Shown one piece after another: positions 16,081 through 25,951 of a DNA stretch of 34,075 nt (its first letter is position 1; every line of letters begins with the position of its first letter). The DNA comes from Chitinophaga pinensis (GTDB lineage Bacteria > Bacteroidota > Bacteroidia > Flavobacteriales > Flavobacteriaceae). The position numbers were made by a program, and so were the translations under genes. A model generated the notes under the pieces. That model ran no database searches. It saw nothing but the letters and a program-made list of their open reading frames with translations, and was not told where the DNA came from. The stretch spans positions 1 through 34,075 of the forward strand of contig CALPNL020000001.1 in NCBI GenBank assembly GCA_943324925.2, written 5' to 3'.

Positions 16081-17775
16081 TTAACGTACGCCGTGCATCA
16101 TTTTTTTCAACATTGGTGTTAATGCAAATAATGTTATTGCAGCAATTCCAGTTAAGACTACAAAAACCATAAAAAATTCGAAAAGGTTATGAATTTCAAA
16201 ACCTACAAATGAAGGATTTACAGTGCTGATTTGATTGTCGGCTAATAACTTCAACTGATCAGCGGTAGGAACGATAGTTTTGTTTAAAACTCCTTGTAAA
16301 TCGACTCCTAGTTCTTGTGCTTTTGCAAATTTATCTCCTGTAGCTGGTAAAATAGATCCTAAAGTTCCTGCTAATGCATAACCTGCTGCATTAGACAAAA
16401 AGAAAACACCAAATAATAATGAAGCGAAACGTTTTGGCGATAATTTACCTACCAATGATAATCCAATTGGTGATAAACATAATTCAGCAAACGTTTGGAT
16501 TAAATACAATAATATTAACCATTTGATACCTAAAAGCCCACTGTTTCCAAGGTCTTTTACATTGTATGCAATAATTAAATAACTCAAAGCAATTAACCCC
16601 AATCCGATAGATTGTTTCACTGGAGAAATAGGCTCTCTGCCATTAGCTCTTAATTTATCCCATAAGATACTAAATGGCAATGCAAAAGCAAATACAAATA
16701 CACCATTAAATACTTGAATCATTGAAGCGGGCATTTTCCAACCGAACATAAAAGTTCTATCCGTTTGATTATCGGCTATAAAAGTCAATGAAGATCCAGC
16801 TTGTTCAAATGCAGCCCAGAAAAAGATGATAAAAAATGCAACAATATAGATTACCAAAATTCTATCTCTTTCCACTTTAGTTAACGAACTATCAGAAATA
16901 ATAAGTCCAGCCAACGTAATTCCACTTGCATAAATAATTGGGTAAATAATGGTTTTAATAAAATTATCTCCATCTAATAAATACTGAAAGATAAAAAATA
17001 AACCGATGAAAGCAACAACAGCTACAACAAGAGAAGTTGTTGAGAAAACCGCTTTTTGAGCTTCTCCTTCTTCATAATCTGAAGCTTCATTTTTAGAAGG
17101 TAATCCTCCTAATGGTTTTCCTTCTGGTGTTACAACATATTTATTTTTTAATACATAAAATACTAAAGTTCCTATTAACATTGCAATTGATGCTGCTAAG
17201 AAACCCCATTTAAATGCATGTACATCTCTTACTCCTCCGCCATCAACAACGTCTCCAACTAATGGACAAATGGTTTGTCCTAAAAAGGCCCCTAAATTGA
17301 TCCCCATGTAGAAAATCGTGAAGGCGGTATCTAATTTGCTTTTTTCTTGTTTTGGATACAAACTTCCTACCATGGAAGAAATATTTGGTTTAAAAAACCC
17401 ATTTCCAAAAATGATAACTCCTAATGCTGACCACATCAAAGTAGTAGCCAAACTTAAATTAGTTCCAAAGACACTTGCACTGGTAAACAACATAAATTGT
17501 CCAGCAGCCATCATTAAACCACCTAATAAAATACAATTTCTATTTCCGAAGAATCGATCAGAAATAAATCCACCCAACATTGGGGTTAAATAACATAGCC
17601 CCAAGAATCCACCATAAATAATTGAAGCATCTGCTTCTTTCATCATTAATGAATTGATTAAAAACAAGGTTAAGATGGCTCTCATTCCGTAGAAATTGAA
17701 ACGCTCCCACATTTCTGTTCCAAATAATACCCAAAGTCCTTTAGGATGTGCTGATTTTACTGCTGTTTCACTCAT
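16081..17775 (-). CDS. Proton-dependent oligopeptide transporter (POT/PTR2 family), copy 1
   Basis: Peptide/proton symporter of the inner membrane. The motif E21-M-W-E24-R25 precedes FYGMR (28-32). FFKPNISSMVGSLYPKQ (about 127-143) and FTIFYMGINLGAFLG (about 152-166) form the PTR2 signature. LSPIGLSLVGKLSPKRF is present in the second half. At 564 residues it is longer than copy 2. The extra length is mainly an internal loop near residues 215-245 and a periplasmic-side insertion before the last membrane segment. It follows the dipeptidyl-peptidase gene by 67 AT-rich bases on the same strand, consistent with one transcript that releases and then imports dipeptides. Confidence 0.92.
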   Translation of the reverse strand: MSETAVKSAHPKGLWVLFGTEMWERFNFYGMRAILTLFLINSLMMKEADASIIYGGFLGLCYLTPMLGGFISDRFFGNRNCILLGGLMMAAGQFMLFTSASVFGTNLSLATTLMWSALGVIIFGNGFFKPNISSMVGSLYPKQEKSKLDTAFTIFYMGINLGAFLGQTICPLVGDVVDGGGVRDVHAFKWGFLAASIAMLIGTLVFYVLKNKYVVTPEGKPLGGLPSKNEASDYEEGEAQKAVFSTTSLVVAVVAFIGLFFIFQYLLDGDNFIKTIIYPIIYASGITLAGLIISDSSLTKVERDRILVIYIVAFFIIFFWAAFEQAGSSLTFIADNQTDRTFMFGWKMPASMIQVFNGVFVFAFALPFSILWDKLRANGREPISPVKQSIGLGLIALSYLIIAYNVKDLGNSGLLGIKWLILLYLIQTFAELCLSPIGLSLVGKLSPKRFASLLFGVFFLSNAAGYALAGTLGSILPATGDKFAKAQELGVDLQGVLNKTIVPTADQLKLLADNQISTVNPSFVGFEIHNLFEFFMVFVVLTGIAAITLFALTPMLKKMMHGVR

Positions 17776-17842
17776 TTTTTTTGTTATTAGTTAATTTAGT
17801 TTTTGGTTAATTTGATTGATTATAATTTGATTTAATATACTA

Positions 17843-20014
17843 CTATAAATTGTTATAAATAAAATTCGTCATTTTATTATACAATTGAATTCTTGTTTTT
17901 CCTCCATAAATACCGTGATTGTTATCTGGGTAAATTTGAGAATCAAACTGTTTATTAGCTTGAATTAATGCTTCCATCATTTGCATAGAATTCTGAACAT
18001 GAACATTGTCGTCACCTGAACCATGAATTAAAAGAAATTTACCTTTCAATTTGTCAACGTGATTAATTGGCGAATTTTCATCATATCCACTTGCATTTTC
18101 AGCAGGAGTTTGCATGTATCTTTCGGTATATATACTATCATAAAATCTCCAATTGGTAACTGGTGCAACAGCAATAGCCATTTTAAATACATCATTCCCT
18201 TTCATAATACAGTTAGAAGCCATAAAACCTCCAAACGACCATCCAAATATACCGATTCTATTTTTATCAACAAAAGTATAATTTCCAATTACTTTAGCCG
18301 CATCAATTTGGTCTTCCACTTCAAATTTTCCCAATTCTTTTTGAGTTACTTTCTTGAAATCAGCCCCTTTAAATCCGGTTCCACGTCCATCAACGCAAGC
18401 CACAATGTAACCTTGTTGCGTTAACATCATAAACCAATAATCGTCTGTTGAGTTCCAATCGTTATTGACTTGTTGCGATCCTGGACCTGAATATTGATAC
18501 ATAAAAACTGGATATTTTTTGGAAGGATCAAAATCTTTGGGTTTTAAAATCCAGGCGTTTAGTTCATTTCCTTTTTCTGTTTTCAAAACAAAAAACTCTT
18601 TTGTAGGTAAATTATACGATTTAATCTTATTGGCTAAAGCTTCGTTGTTTTCAATTACTTGAATTTCTTTCCCGTTTTTAGCTTCATTTAAAGTGTAGGT
18701 CGTTGGTCGCGTTGCACTCGAAAAAGTAGTGATAAAATACTGGAAGTTAGGACTAAAAGTAGCATTGTTAGTTCCAGTATTGGCTGATAATCTTACTTTG
18801 TTTTTTCCGTTTAATCCAATACTGTAAATGTCTCTATTGATAGAACCGTTTTCTACAGATTGATAAAAAATAGTTTGATTTTTTTCGTCGAATCCGTAAT
18901 AATTGGTTACTTCCCAATTCCCTTTTGTAACTTGATTTTTTAACTTTCCATTTTTATCATATACATAAATATGATTGAAACCATCTTTTTCACTTGTCCA
19001 AATGAAACTATTGTCTTTCAAAAATGTTAGATTATCAGTTACATCCACATAAGCTTTGTCTTTTTCATTTAAAATTACTTTGGTAGTTCCTGAAGTTCCA
19101 TCTACAAAAAGTAAATCTAAATTATCTTGATGACGATTTAATAGTTGAGCACAAAGTACATTACTTTCATTAGTCCATTTCATTCTAGCAATATAGAAAT
19201 CGGAATAATTTTTTAAGTCAATATTTTTAGTATTTGCATTAGCGACATCATAAATGTGAAGGGAAACTTCCGAATTTTTTTCACCCGCTTTTGGATATTT
19301 GAAAGTTTGTACTGTTGGATAAAGCTCTTTATAAAACATCGACATTGAGAATTCTGGCACCTGACTTTCGTCAAATTTAATATAAGCTATTTTCTTACTA
19401 TCGCCACTCCAATCGAATGCTTTTACAAATGCAAATTCTTCTTCGTAAACCCAATCCGTAATTCCATTTATAATCGAATTTCTAAGTCCGTCCGAAGTGA
19501 TTTGCTTGGTTGATTTAGAGGCAATGTCATAAATAAATAAGTTGTTTTCTTTGGCAAATGCAATTTTAGTTCCGTCGGGAGAAAAGGTAGGTTCCTGTAT
19601 TTTATAATCTAATAAAGGCATTAATTTTTTAGTAGCGATAACATATAAAAAATAATTTGCCACAAATGAATGGCGAAAAATCTGATCTGAATTACTAGCA
19701 ATTAAGATTGATTTTTCATCTGAACTGAAAGTGTAACTATCAATTCCTTCCAACGCTTTATGGTCTTTTGAATCTATTAAGGTGGATACTTTTTTTAGGG
19801 TCGCAAAATCATATAAGTCAATTTGATAACTTCTAGTGGCACGATCAAAATTCAAAACCGTATATTGATTTGTGTTTTTCAATGCTTGTAAATCATCCAT
19901 TCCTTTTGCACGAAAAGCACCTGAATAAATGGACTCAATTGTTATTTTTTGTTGGGCCACAACTGAAAAAGAGGCAAATAGGAATATAAAAGCAACTTTG
20001 TAGATAAATTTCAT
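17843..20014 (-). CDS. Dipeptidyl-peptidase IV-like serine peptidase (S9B family)
   Basis: Exopeptidase that removes N-terminal dipeptides, often X-Pro, from peptides in the periplasm or at the cell surface. The frame is open 27 codons further upstream (to 20095), but the start at 20014 is chosen because it places a clean signal peptide (KFIYKVAFIFLFASFSVVAQ) at the N-terminus; this gives 723 residues. The N-terminal beta-propeller (about 40-480) contains the WVYEEEF motif that binds the substrate amino terminus. The alpha/beta-hydrolase domain carries Ser593 in GWSFGG, Asp668 in GSGDDNVH and His700 in NNHGIYGG. No sorting domain is seen. It heads the peptide-uptake block. Confidence 0.93.
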   Translation of the reverse strand: MKFIYKVAFIFLFASFSVVAQQKITIESIYSGAFRAKGMDDLQALKNTNQYTVLNFDRATRSYQIDLYDFATLKKVSTLIDSKDHKALEGIDSYTFSSDEKSILIASNSDQIFRHSFVANYFLYVIATKKLMPLLDYKIQEPTFSPDGTKIAFAKENNLFIYDIASKSTKQITSDGLRNSIINGITDWVYEEEFAFVKAFDWSGDSKKIAYIKFDESQVPEFSMSMFYKELYPTVQTFKYPKAGEKNSEVSLHIYDVANANTKNIDLKNYSDFYIARMKWTNESNVLCAQLLNRHQDNLDLLFVDGTSGTTKVILNEKDKAYVDVTDNLTFLKDNSFIWTSEKDGFNHIYVYDKNGKLKNQVTKGNWEVTNYYGFDEKNQTIFYQSVENGSINRDIYSIGLNGKNKVRLSANTGTNNATFSPNFQYFITTFSSATRPTTYTLNEAKNGKEIQVIENNEALANKIKSYNLPTKEFFVLKTEKGNELNAWILKPKDFDPSKKYPVFMYQYSGPGSQQVNNDWNSTDDYWFMMLTQQGYIVACVDGRGTGFKGADFKKVTQKELGKFEVEDQIDAAKVIGNYTFVDKNRIGIFGWSFGGFMASNCIMKGNDVFKMAIAVAPVTNWRFYDSIYTERYMQTPAENASGYDENSPINHVDKLKGKFLLIHGSGDDNVHVQNSMQMMEALIQANKQFDSQIYPDNNHGIYGGKTRIQLYNKMTNFIYNNL

Positions 20015-20128
20015 AATTTGGATTTTTAAAAAACATTCAATTTTAGTGAAAAAATCTCGAATTACCACCTTTTTTTTCTTAAAATGTAATTTCATGGGGA
20101 AGTTATTTTATTAGAATTGATGAAAATG

Positions 20129-20136
20129 TATATTTG
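20129..20136 (+). promoter_or_regulatory. -7 box ahead of the HMG-CoA reductase gene
   Basis: TATATTTG is an exact match to TAnnTTTG, 22 bases before the ATG. At the -33 position TTA is found instead of TTG. Confidence 0.45.
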
Positions 20137-20158
20137 CATGAATTAATAATTTATACAG

Positions 20159-21475
20159 ATGAACAATGCCATTGCTGGATTTTCAAAATTCTCAAAAGAA
20201 GAGAAGATAAATTGGATTGCAACTACCTATTTTTCTGATTCAAATGAGGCTGTTTCTTTAATTAAAAAATATTGGAATTCGGATTCAAAAATTCAACAAT
20301 TGCATGATGAATTCATTGAAAATACAATTACTAATTTTTATTTGCCTTTAGGGGTTGCGCCGAATTTTCTTATCAATGGGAAATACAAAACTATTCCCAT
20401 GGCAATTGAGGAAAGTTCCGTTGTAGCCGCAGCTTCAAAATCGGCAAAGTATTGGGCTACTCGAGGTGGATTTAAAGCTACTGTAGTCAATACTGAAAAA
20501 ATTGGGCAAGTCCATTTTATTTATACTGGTGATATAGAAAAATTAGAAAAATTCTTCAAGGAATTAAACCCTAAATTATATCATGCTACCGAGAGCGTAA
20601 CAAAAAATATGCAAAAACGAGGTGGTGGAATTCTATCCATTGAACTCAGAAATAAAACACACCTCATTCCAAATTATTTTCAGTTGCACGCCACTTTTGA
20701 AACAAAAGATTCAATGGGGGCTAACTTTATCAATTCGTGCTTAGAACAATTTGCAAAGACATTAAAAGAAGAAGCTAGTTCCTATTCAAATTTCTCAGAA
20801 ACTGAGAAAAATATAGAAGTCGTAATGAGTATTTTGTCGAATTACGTTCCTAATTGTATTGTTCGCGCAGCGGTTTCTTGTAAAGTAGAAGAATTAGCAG
20901 ATAAAAACATTGAAAATCCTGAAGTTTTTGCCAATAAATTTATTCAAGCAGTTCGTATAGCAGAAGTAGAACCTTTTAGGGCAGTAACTCACAATAAAGG
21001 AATTATGAACGGTGTGGACGCAGTAGTTTTAGCAACTGGAAATGATTTCCGAGCAGTAGAGGCTGGAATTCATGCGTATGCGTCTAGAAATGGAAGTTAT
21101 TCAAGTTTGTCACATGCCAAAATTGAAGAGGGAATATTTAGTTTTTGGATAGAAATACCATTGGCTTTGGGAACGGTTGGAGGATTAACTTCACTTCATC
21201 CAATGGTGAAATTATCACTTGAAATGTTAGAAAAACCATCAGCCAAAGAACTTATGGAAGTGGTTGCTGTTGCCGGACTAGCACAAAACTTTGCTGCTTT
21301 ACGTTCTTTAACCACAACCGGAATTCAAGAAGGACATATGAAAATGCACCTCAATAATATTTTAAATCAATTTAAGGTTACCGATGAAGAACGGGTTTTG
21401 ATTAAAAATCACTTTAAAGATACCGTAGTTTCTCATTCGGCAGCTGTTGATTTCATCGAGAAATTAAGAAAATAA
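20159..21475 (+). CDS. Hydroxymethylglutaryl-CoA reductase, class II
   Basis: Interconverts HMG-CoA and mevalonate. In flavobacteria, which make isoprenoids by the mevalonate route, the class II enzyme serves biosynthesis even though databases label it degradative. The 438-residue length is typical. Catalytic residues can be assigned by motif: Glu84/Glu85 in MAIEESSVVAA, Lys280 in HNKGIMNG, Asp296 in ATGNDFRAVEAG and His393 in QEGHMKMH. There is no membrane domain. A GHMP kinase gene follows after 25 bases, so both are probably in one operon. The direction of the reaction and the cofactor (NADH or NADPH) cannot be read from sequence. Confidence 0.94.
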   Translation: MNNAIAGFSKFSKEEKINWIATTYFSDSNEAVSLIKKYWNSDSKIQQLHDEFIENTITNFYLPLGVAPNFLINGKYKTIPMAIEESSVVAAASKSAKYWATRGGFKATVVNTEKIGQVHFIYTGDIEKLEKFFKELNPKLYHATESVTKNMQKRGGGILSIELRNKTHLIPNYFQLHATFETKDSMGANFINSCLEQFAKTLKEEASSYSNFSETEKNIEVVMSILSNYVPNCIVRAAVSCKVEELADKNIENPEVFANKFIQAVRIAEVEPFRAVTHNKGIMNGVDAVVLATGNDFRAVEAGIHAYASRNGSYSSLSHAKIEEGIFSFWIEIPLALGTVGGLTSLHPMVKLSLEMLEKPSAKELMEVVAVAGLAQNFAALRSLTTTGIQEGHMKMHLNNILNQFKVTDEERVLIKNHFKDTVVSHSAAVDFIEKLRK

Positions 21476-21500
21476 ATCGTTACTTAATTTCAACTTACCA

Positions 21501-22412
21501 ATGGAGCAAACTTTTTACAGTAACGGCAAATTATTAATTACAGGTGAATATTTAGTTCTTGACGGAGCAAAAGGTTTGGCATTGCCAACAAAATATGGGC
21601 AATATTTAAAAATAGCTTCGGGTGAAATTGGGCAAATTAAATGGACTAGTTTTGATTCTGATAACAGTATTTGGTTTAAAGAGACCTTTTCCTTCAATGA
21701 GATTATCAATTTTAATGTGACTGATAAATTATCGGAAAGACAAACCTTAATAAAAATTTTACATGAAGCGCATTTGCTAAACACTGGCCTATTTAATTCT
21801 TCAATCGGCTTCACTGTTTCGACCGTGCTTACATTTCCAAAATTATGGGGTTTAGGAACCTCATCGACTTTAATTAACAATATTGCTCAATGGTTTCAAA
21901 TTGATGCCTTTGAACTGCTCAAAAATAGTTTTGGCGGAAGTGGCTATGATATTGCCTGTGCTCAAAATAATAGTCCTATTTTATATCAATTAATCAATGG
22001 ATTGCCAATGGTTGAAAAAGTAAATTTCAATCCTAATTTTACAGATGGTATCTATTTTGTTTATTTAAATAAAAAGCAAAGTAGCAAAACTGCGATTGAT
22101 AATTATTATAAAAATCAAAAGAATTTGGAGGCTAATTTCCCATTAATAAACGAAATTACTTTAGCCGTTTTAAATTCAAATTCTATGACTGAATTTAATA
22201 CTTTACTCAATAAACACGAAGGTATAATGAGTACTATTCTTGAACTTCCAGCTGTAAAAGAAGGTTTATTCGCTGATTTTGATGGGTCAATAAAAAGTCT
22301 GGGGGCTTGGGGCGGTGATTTTGTAATGGTCGTTTCAAGGAATAACCCCACCTCCTATTTTGAAAATAAGGGTTTCAAAACTATAGTTCCTTATAAGGAT
22401 ATGATTTTATAA
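21501..22412 (+). CDS. GYDIA-type GHMP kinase, putative mevalonate-pathway kinase
   Basis: A 303-residue member of the GHMP kinase superfamily. The N-terminal GKLLITGEYLVLDGA (residues 9-23) is the first motif of mevalonate and phosphomevalonate kinases. GLGTSS (117-122) is the phosphate-binding motif 2. GGSGYDIA (145-152) carries Asp150 at the position of the catalytic base and gives the family its name. SLGAWGGDF near 264-272 is motif 3. The position directly behind HMG-CoA reductase suggests that it phosphorylates mevalonate or phosphomevalonate. The substrate is inference, because this group differs from classical mevalonate kinase. It ends at a strong terminator. Confidence 0.85.
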   Translation: MEQTFYSNGKLLITGEYLVLDGAKGLALPTKYGQYLKIASGEIGQIKWTSFDSDNSIWFKETFSFNEIINFNVTDKLSERQTLIKILHEAHLLNTGLFNSSIGFTVSTVLTFPKLWGLGTSSTLINNIAQWFQIDAFELLKNSFGGSGYDIACAQNNSPILYQLINGLPMVEKVNFNPNFTDGIYFVYLNKKQSSKTAIDNYYKNQKNLEANFPLINEITLAVLNSNSMTEFNTLLNKHEGIMSTILELPAVKEGLFADFDGSIKSLGAWGGDFVMVVSRNNPTSYFENKGFKTIVPYKDMIL

Positions 22413-22427
22413 CATACTATATTAAAC

Positions 22428-22460
22428 AAAAAACCCGTCAATAAATTGACGGGTTTTTTT
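22428..22460. terminator. Bidirectional terminator between the GHMP kinase and ppiD genes
   Basis: AAACCCGTCAAT / ATTGACGGGTTT (22431-22442 and 22445-22456) with a two-base centre is flanked by an A run on the left and seven T (22454-22460) on the right. Confidence 0.92.
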
Positions 22461-22483
22461 ATAATTTTTTTTAACTCTTAACT

Positions 22484-24580
22484 CTAGAAGTTAAATTTTG
22501 ATCTATTGTCTTCAATTTTAGCATCCACTTTCAAAGCAGGAATAATTCTTCCTGAAGCTGAAGCATTTTGAGAATTTAATTTTGACACATAATCCTTATA
22601 ATTTTTCAAAGCTGGAGCAGTAAATACTGATTTAGTTTTTACTACATAAACTCCTAAATTACCTTCTATAGGTGCAGAAATTTTGTCGCCTTTTAATCCG
22701 AAAGCAGTTCCAACCACTTTTGCTTCGTTACCAACACCAGGTAAAGTTGGATTTTCAAGAGTAACCTCTAAAGCTGGTTTTACTTGAGTAGCATTTGCTT
22801 TAGCGATAGCATCTAAAGAAGCCCCTTTCATTTTCGCTTTGATCATTTCGGCTTTTTTCTTGTTTTTCAAGATTGGTTCAACCATTGGTCTTGCATCTGC
22901 AATTGGTGTTAAACCAGCTTCAAAAACTGCTTTTACTTTTGCAATCACATTTCCAACATTAGGCACTTCAAATCTTTTAACATCACCAATTTTAGTTTGA
23001 TCTTCAAAAGCCCAACGAACAATTTGTCTTTGGTTACCTAGGGCACCAAATGTTTCGTCCATTACTTTAACTTTTATTGCTGGATTAACTTGAAGTTTTG
23101 CCGCTTTTGCTACTTTATCAAAATCTCCCTCGGTTGCGTCCATTTCAAATTTCACAGCAGTCGTGTAAATTTTATCCGAGGTAGCTTCAGAAGGTTCAAT
23201 TTTTTGCGCAATAGTTGCCAAACGAACTGCATCTTGTTTATCAGTAACATTAATAATATGGTAACCAAAATCTGTTTCAACCAATCCAATTTTTCCAACA
23301 GGACTAGAAAACACGAAATCATTGAATGGCTTAACCATTTGTCCTTGCGTAAAATAACCTAAATCACCTCCTTGTTGAGAAGAAGAATCGTCAGAATTCA
23401 TTAAAGCAACCATCATAAAACTAGTAGGATTTGCTTTTACTTGCGCAAACAATTGTTCTGCTTTTGCTTTAGCTTGTTCTTTAGTACGTTTCTCTTTTTT
23501 ATTTGGAACTTGAGTTCCTTCATAACTAATCAAAATGTGAGAAGCTTTAGCATTTACTCCCGCTTTTCTTCCTAAAGATTTAGAAAGACATACAAAATTA
23601 TTATTTACATATGGTCCAAAAACTTCTCCTGGAGCCAAGTTAAATAACTGCTCAGCAAATGGAGCTGGCAAATCTTTTTTAGCTATGTAGGTAGAATCGT
23701 ATGGCTTGTCAGTATTCGCATTTACGAATTCAATCGCATCTTTCGCTCCTTTAAATCCTGGTAATGTATCATTTTTACCCGTTGCTTGATTGTACACAAT
23801 TCTAGATGAAAGTAAGGCTGTAACAGCTGTTTTAACTTCGTTTTCATCTTCTGGAGAGGCTTTGTCTTCGATTAATACATATTGAACTTCACGAGATTCT
23901 TCTGCTTTGTATTTCTTCTCATTGGTTTTCATGTAGTTGGTAATTTCCTCATCAGAAATTTTAATATCACTGTCTTTAACCGTTGAAAATAAAACAGAAA
24001 CGTAATCAAAGTTTACTTTGTTAGACTCCATTCCATATTTGAACTTACCTTCACTATCCGTTGTGTAAACTCCAGCTTTAATTAAAGAATTATAGATCTG
24101 GAACTTTGCATTTAAAGAAGCATCTTTTTCTCTTTCCTTTAAGCTTTCCGCTTGGTCTGGATTGGCTTTAAAGAATTCTTTAAATTTAGCTACATCAAAT
24201 TTTCCAGCCGCATTTAAGAAAGTTGGATTTTGACCTATGTTTTGATCTGCTTTAAAAATCTCCATAATGTGGTTTTCACCTACTCTAATTCCAAGTTTAT
24301 CAAATTCAGAAGTTAATAATGCAATAGAAACTTCTTGATCCCAAACTCTATTTGCAGCTTGAGTTAAAGTAACTCCTTGACCACTTTTTTCTACATTTGA
24401 AACTTTAATTTGAAACTCTTCAAGTGAAATTCCTTTACCATTAATACTTCCTACATCATTTGAAGTAGTTGAAAGACCCCCTTTATTAAAAAGGTCACCT
24501 ATTATAAAAGCTAATAAACAAAACCCTATTACTAGTATTAGAAGAAGTGAACGTTGTCTGATTTTTTGTAAAACTGCCAT
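22484..24580 (-). CDS. ppiD: PpiD-like membrane-anchored peptidyl-prolyl isomerase (SurA_N and parvulin domains)
   Basis: Periplasmic folding factor anchored in the inner membrane, thought to help newly exported outer-membrane proteins. One membrane segment lies at about residues 12-31, followed by a SurA_N-like region (about 35-240). A parvulin rotamase domain spans about 343-455, recognised by KASHILISYEG, the GGDLGYFTQGQMVKPF segment and FGYHIINVTD. A C-terminal chaperone-like region follows (about 460-690). The 698-residue length is normal for Bacteroidota PpiD. It is the last gene of the envelope block on this strand, 108 bases after the CNNM-type gene. No complete promoter was recognised in that gap. 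Confidence 0.92.
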   Translation of the reverse strand: MAVLQKIRQRSLLLILVIGFCLLAFIIGDLFNKGGLSTTSNDVGSINGKGISLEEFQIKVSNVEKSGQGVTLTQAANRVWDQEVSIALLTSEFDKLGIRVGENHIMEIFKADQNIGQNPTFLNAAGKFDVAKFKEFFKANPDQAESLKEREKDASLNAKFQIYNSLIKAGVYTTDSEGKFKYGMESNKVNFDYVSVLFSTVKDSDIKISDEEITNYMKTNEKKYKAEESREVQYVLIEDKASPEDENEVKTAVTALLSSRIVYNQATGKNDTLPGFKGAKDAIEFVNANTDKPYDSTYIAKKDLPAPFAEQLFNLAPGEVFGPYVNNNFVCLSKSLGRKAGVNAKASHILISYEGTQVPNKKEKRTKEQAKAKAEQLFAQVKANPTSFMMVALMNSDDSSSQQGGDLGYFTQGQMVKPFNDFVFSSPVGKIGLVETDFGYHIINVTDKQDAVRLATIAQKIEPSEATSDKIYTTAVKFEMDATEGDFDKVAKAAKLQVNPAIKVKVMDETFGALGNQRQIVRWAFEDQTKIGDVKRFEVPNVGNVIAKVKAVFEAGLTPIADARPMVEPILKNKKKAEMIKAKMKGASLDAIAKANATQVKPALEVTLENPTLPGVGNEAKVVGTAFGLKGDKISAPIEGNLGVYVVKTKSVFTAPALKNYKDYVSKLNSQNASASGRIIPALKVDAKIEDNRSKFNF

Positions 24581-24688
24581 TTTTTATTTTATTATTTAAA
24601 ATTCTGTCTGCGAAAATACAATTATCTATTTAATAATAATAGTTGTAAAGTTATATTTTGCAATAAATTACCTTATTTTTTTTTAATA

Positions 24689-25948
24689 TTAGTCAATTAA
24701 AGTCATTTTAACCAATTCAATTTTATTATTTGAGGCTTCTTCAATAATAAAATTATAGTTTCCAATGCTTATTTTATTCCCTTTCTGAGGGATTTCTTTG
24801 GTATGATCTACAATAAATCCTCCTAAAGTTCCATAAGAATCACTTTCGGGAATATTGAGTTTGAAGGTTTGATTGATATATTCTACGTCCAATCGAGCTG
24901 AAAATAGAAAAACACCCGTTTCTATTTCCTGTTCAATTCTAATTTCTTCTGAATCGTGTTCGTCTTCAATTTCGCCAAAAAGTTCCTCAACAATATCTTC
25001 AATAGTCATAATTCCGGCTGTACCTCCATATTCATCTAGAACAACTGCTACACTTTTTCTCTTCTTGATTAATAGGTCTAACGCTTCTTTAATGAAAATT
25101 GTTTCTGGAACATACTCTACCCTAATCAATATTGATTTTATTGTTTTGGGTTTTTTAAAAAGCTCGAAGGAGTGAACATATCCGATACAATCATCTAAAG
25201 AGTTTTGGTAAACCATGATTTTAGAATAGCCTGTTTTAATGAACATTTCTTTTAAATCGTCAACAGAATCAAGGATGTCAACTCCAGCAATTTCTGTTCT
25301 AGGCGTCATAATATCTCTGGCTTTAACACCCGAAAATTCTAAGGCATTTTGAAAAATTTGAATTTCTGAATCTACATTATCATGATCTTCAAAATGATTC
25401 ATTTGCTCTGAAATATAATTTCCAAGTTCAATTTTACTAAAAAATAAAGGCACAAAATCACCTTCGGTTTTAAAAAAACGTTTCAAAATGGTATCCGAAA
25501 TCCACATAATGAAAGTAGAAACTACATAAAATAATAGGTAGAAAAAATAGGCTGGAATTGCGAAATACTTCACAAAGCTATTCGCATAAATCTGGAAAAA
25601 CACCTTTGGTAGAAATTCTGAAGTAATTAATACAATTAAAGTTGAAAGTATGGTTTGCAACAATAAATTGACAAAGCTAGAAAATTCTATTCCTAAAGTT
25701 ACAAACCATTGCATTAAAAGATCGCCCATGAAAAAACTATAAACAACCAATGCGACATTATTACCAATGAGCATTGTAGCTATGAATTGAGATGGTTTTT
25801 CAGTTAGTTTAGTCAGAATTTGAGAAAGAAAATTATCTTGTTTTTTTTCAATTTCAAGGTATATTTTATTGGAAGAAACGAAAGCAATTTCCATTCCCGA
25901 AAAAAACGCACATAATATCAAACAGATAATGATAATTGTGATTTCCAT
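24689..25948 (-). CDS. CNNM/CorC-type membrane protein (hemolysin family)
   Basis: A 419-residue inner-membrane protein with the CNNM (DUF21) domain (about 1-190, four hydrophobic stretches, N-terminal FFSGMEIAFVSS), a tandem CBS pair (about 205-330, MTPRTEIAGVD and VVLDEYGGTAGIMTIEDIVEELFGEI) and a C-terminal CorC_HlyC domain (about 340-419, ending in FIVDHTKEIPQKG and a beta-rich tail). Relatives are implicated in Mg2+ or Co2+ transport. GldE of the gliding machinery shares the same architecture, so that paralogue is the main alternative, but the envelope-operon context does not favour it. The start is three bases after the stop of the 64-residue gene. Confidence 0.88.
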   Translation of the reverse strand: MEITIIIICLILCAFFSGMEIAFVSSNKIYLEIEKKQDNFLSQILTKLTEKPSQFIATMLIGNNVALVVYSFFMGDLLMQWFVTLGIEFSSFVNLLLQTILSTLIVLITSEFLPKVFFQIYANSFVKYFAIPAYFFYLLFYVVSTFIMWISDTILKRFFKTEGDFVPLFFSKIELGNYISEQMNHFEDHDNVDSEIQIFQNALEFSGVKARDIMTPRTEIAGVDILDSVDDLKEMFIKTGYSKIMVYQNSLDDCIGYVHSFELFKKPKTIKSILIRVEYVPETIFIKEALDLLIKKRKSVAVVLDEYGGTAGIMTIEDIVEELFGEIEDEHDSEEIRIEQEIETGVFLFSARLDVEYINQTFKLNIPESDSYGTLGGFIVDHTKEIPQKGNKISIGNYNFIIEEASNNKIELVKMTLID

Positions 25949-25951
25949 AAA

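Noticed and set aside
20015..20095. 27-codon N-terminal extension of the dipeptidyl-peptidase
   Set aside because: The extension is lysine-rich and would bury the signal peptide that begins at the internal Met at 20014.
22471..22493. Tandem TAACTCT repeat and a short TTAACT/AGTTAA inverted repeat at the ppiD stop
   Set aside because: The units are too short and AT-rich to stand out from background in this low-GC sequence.
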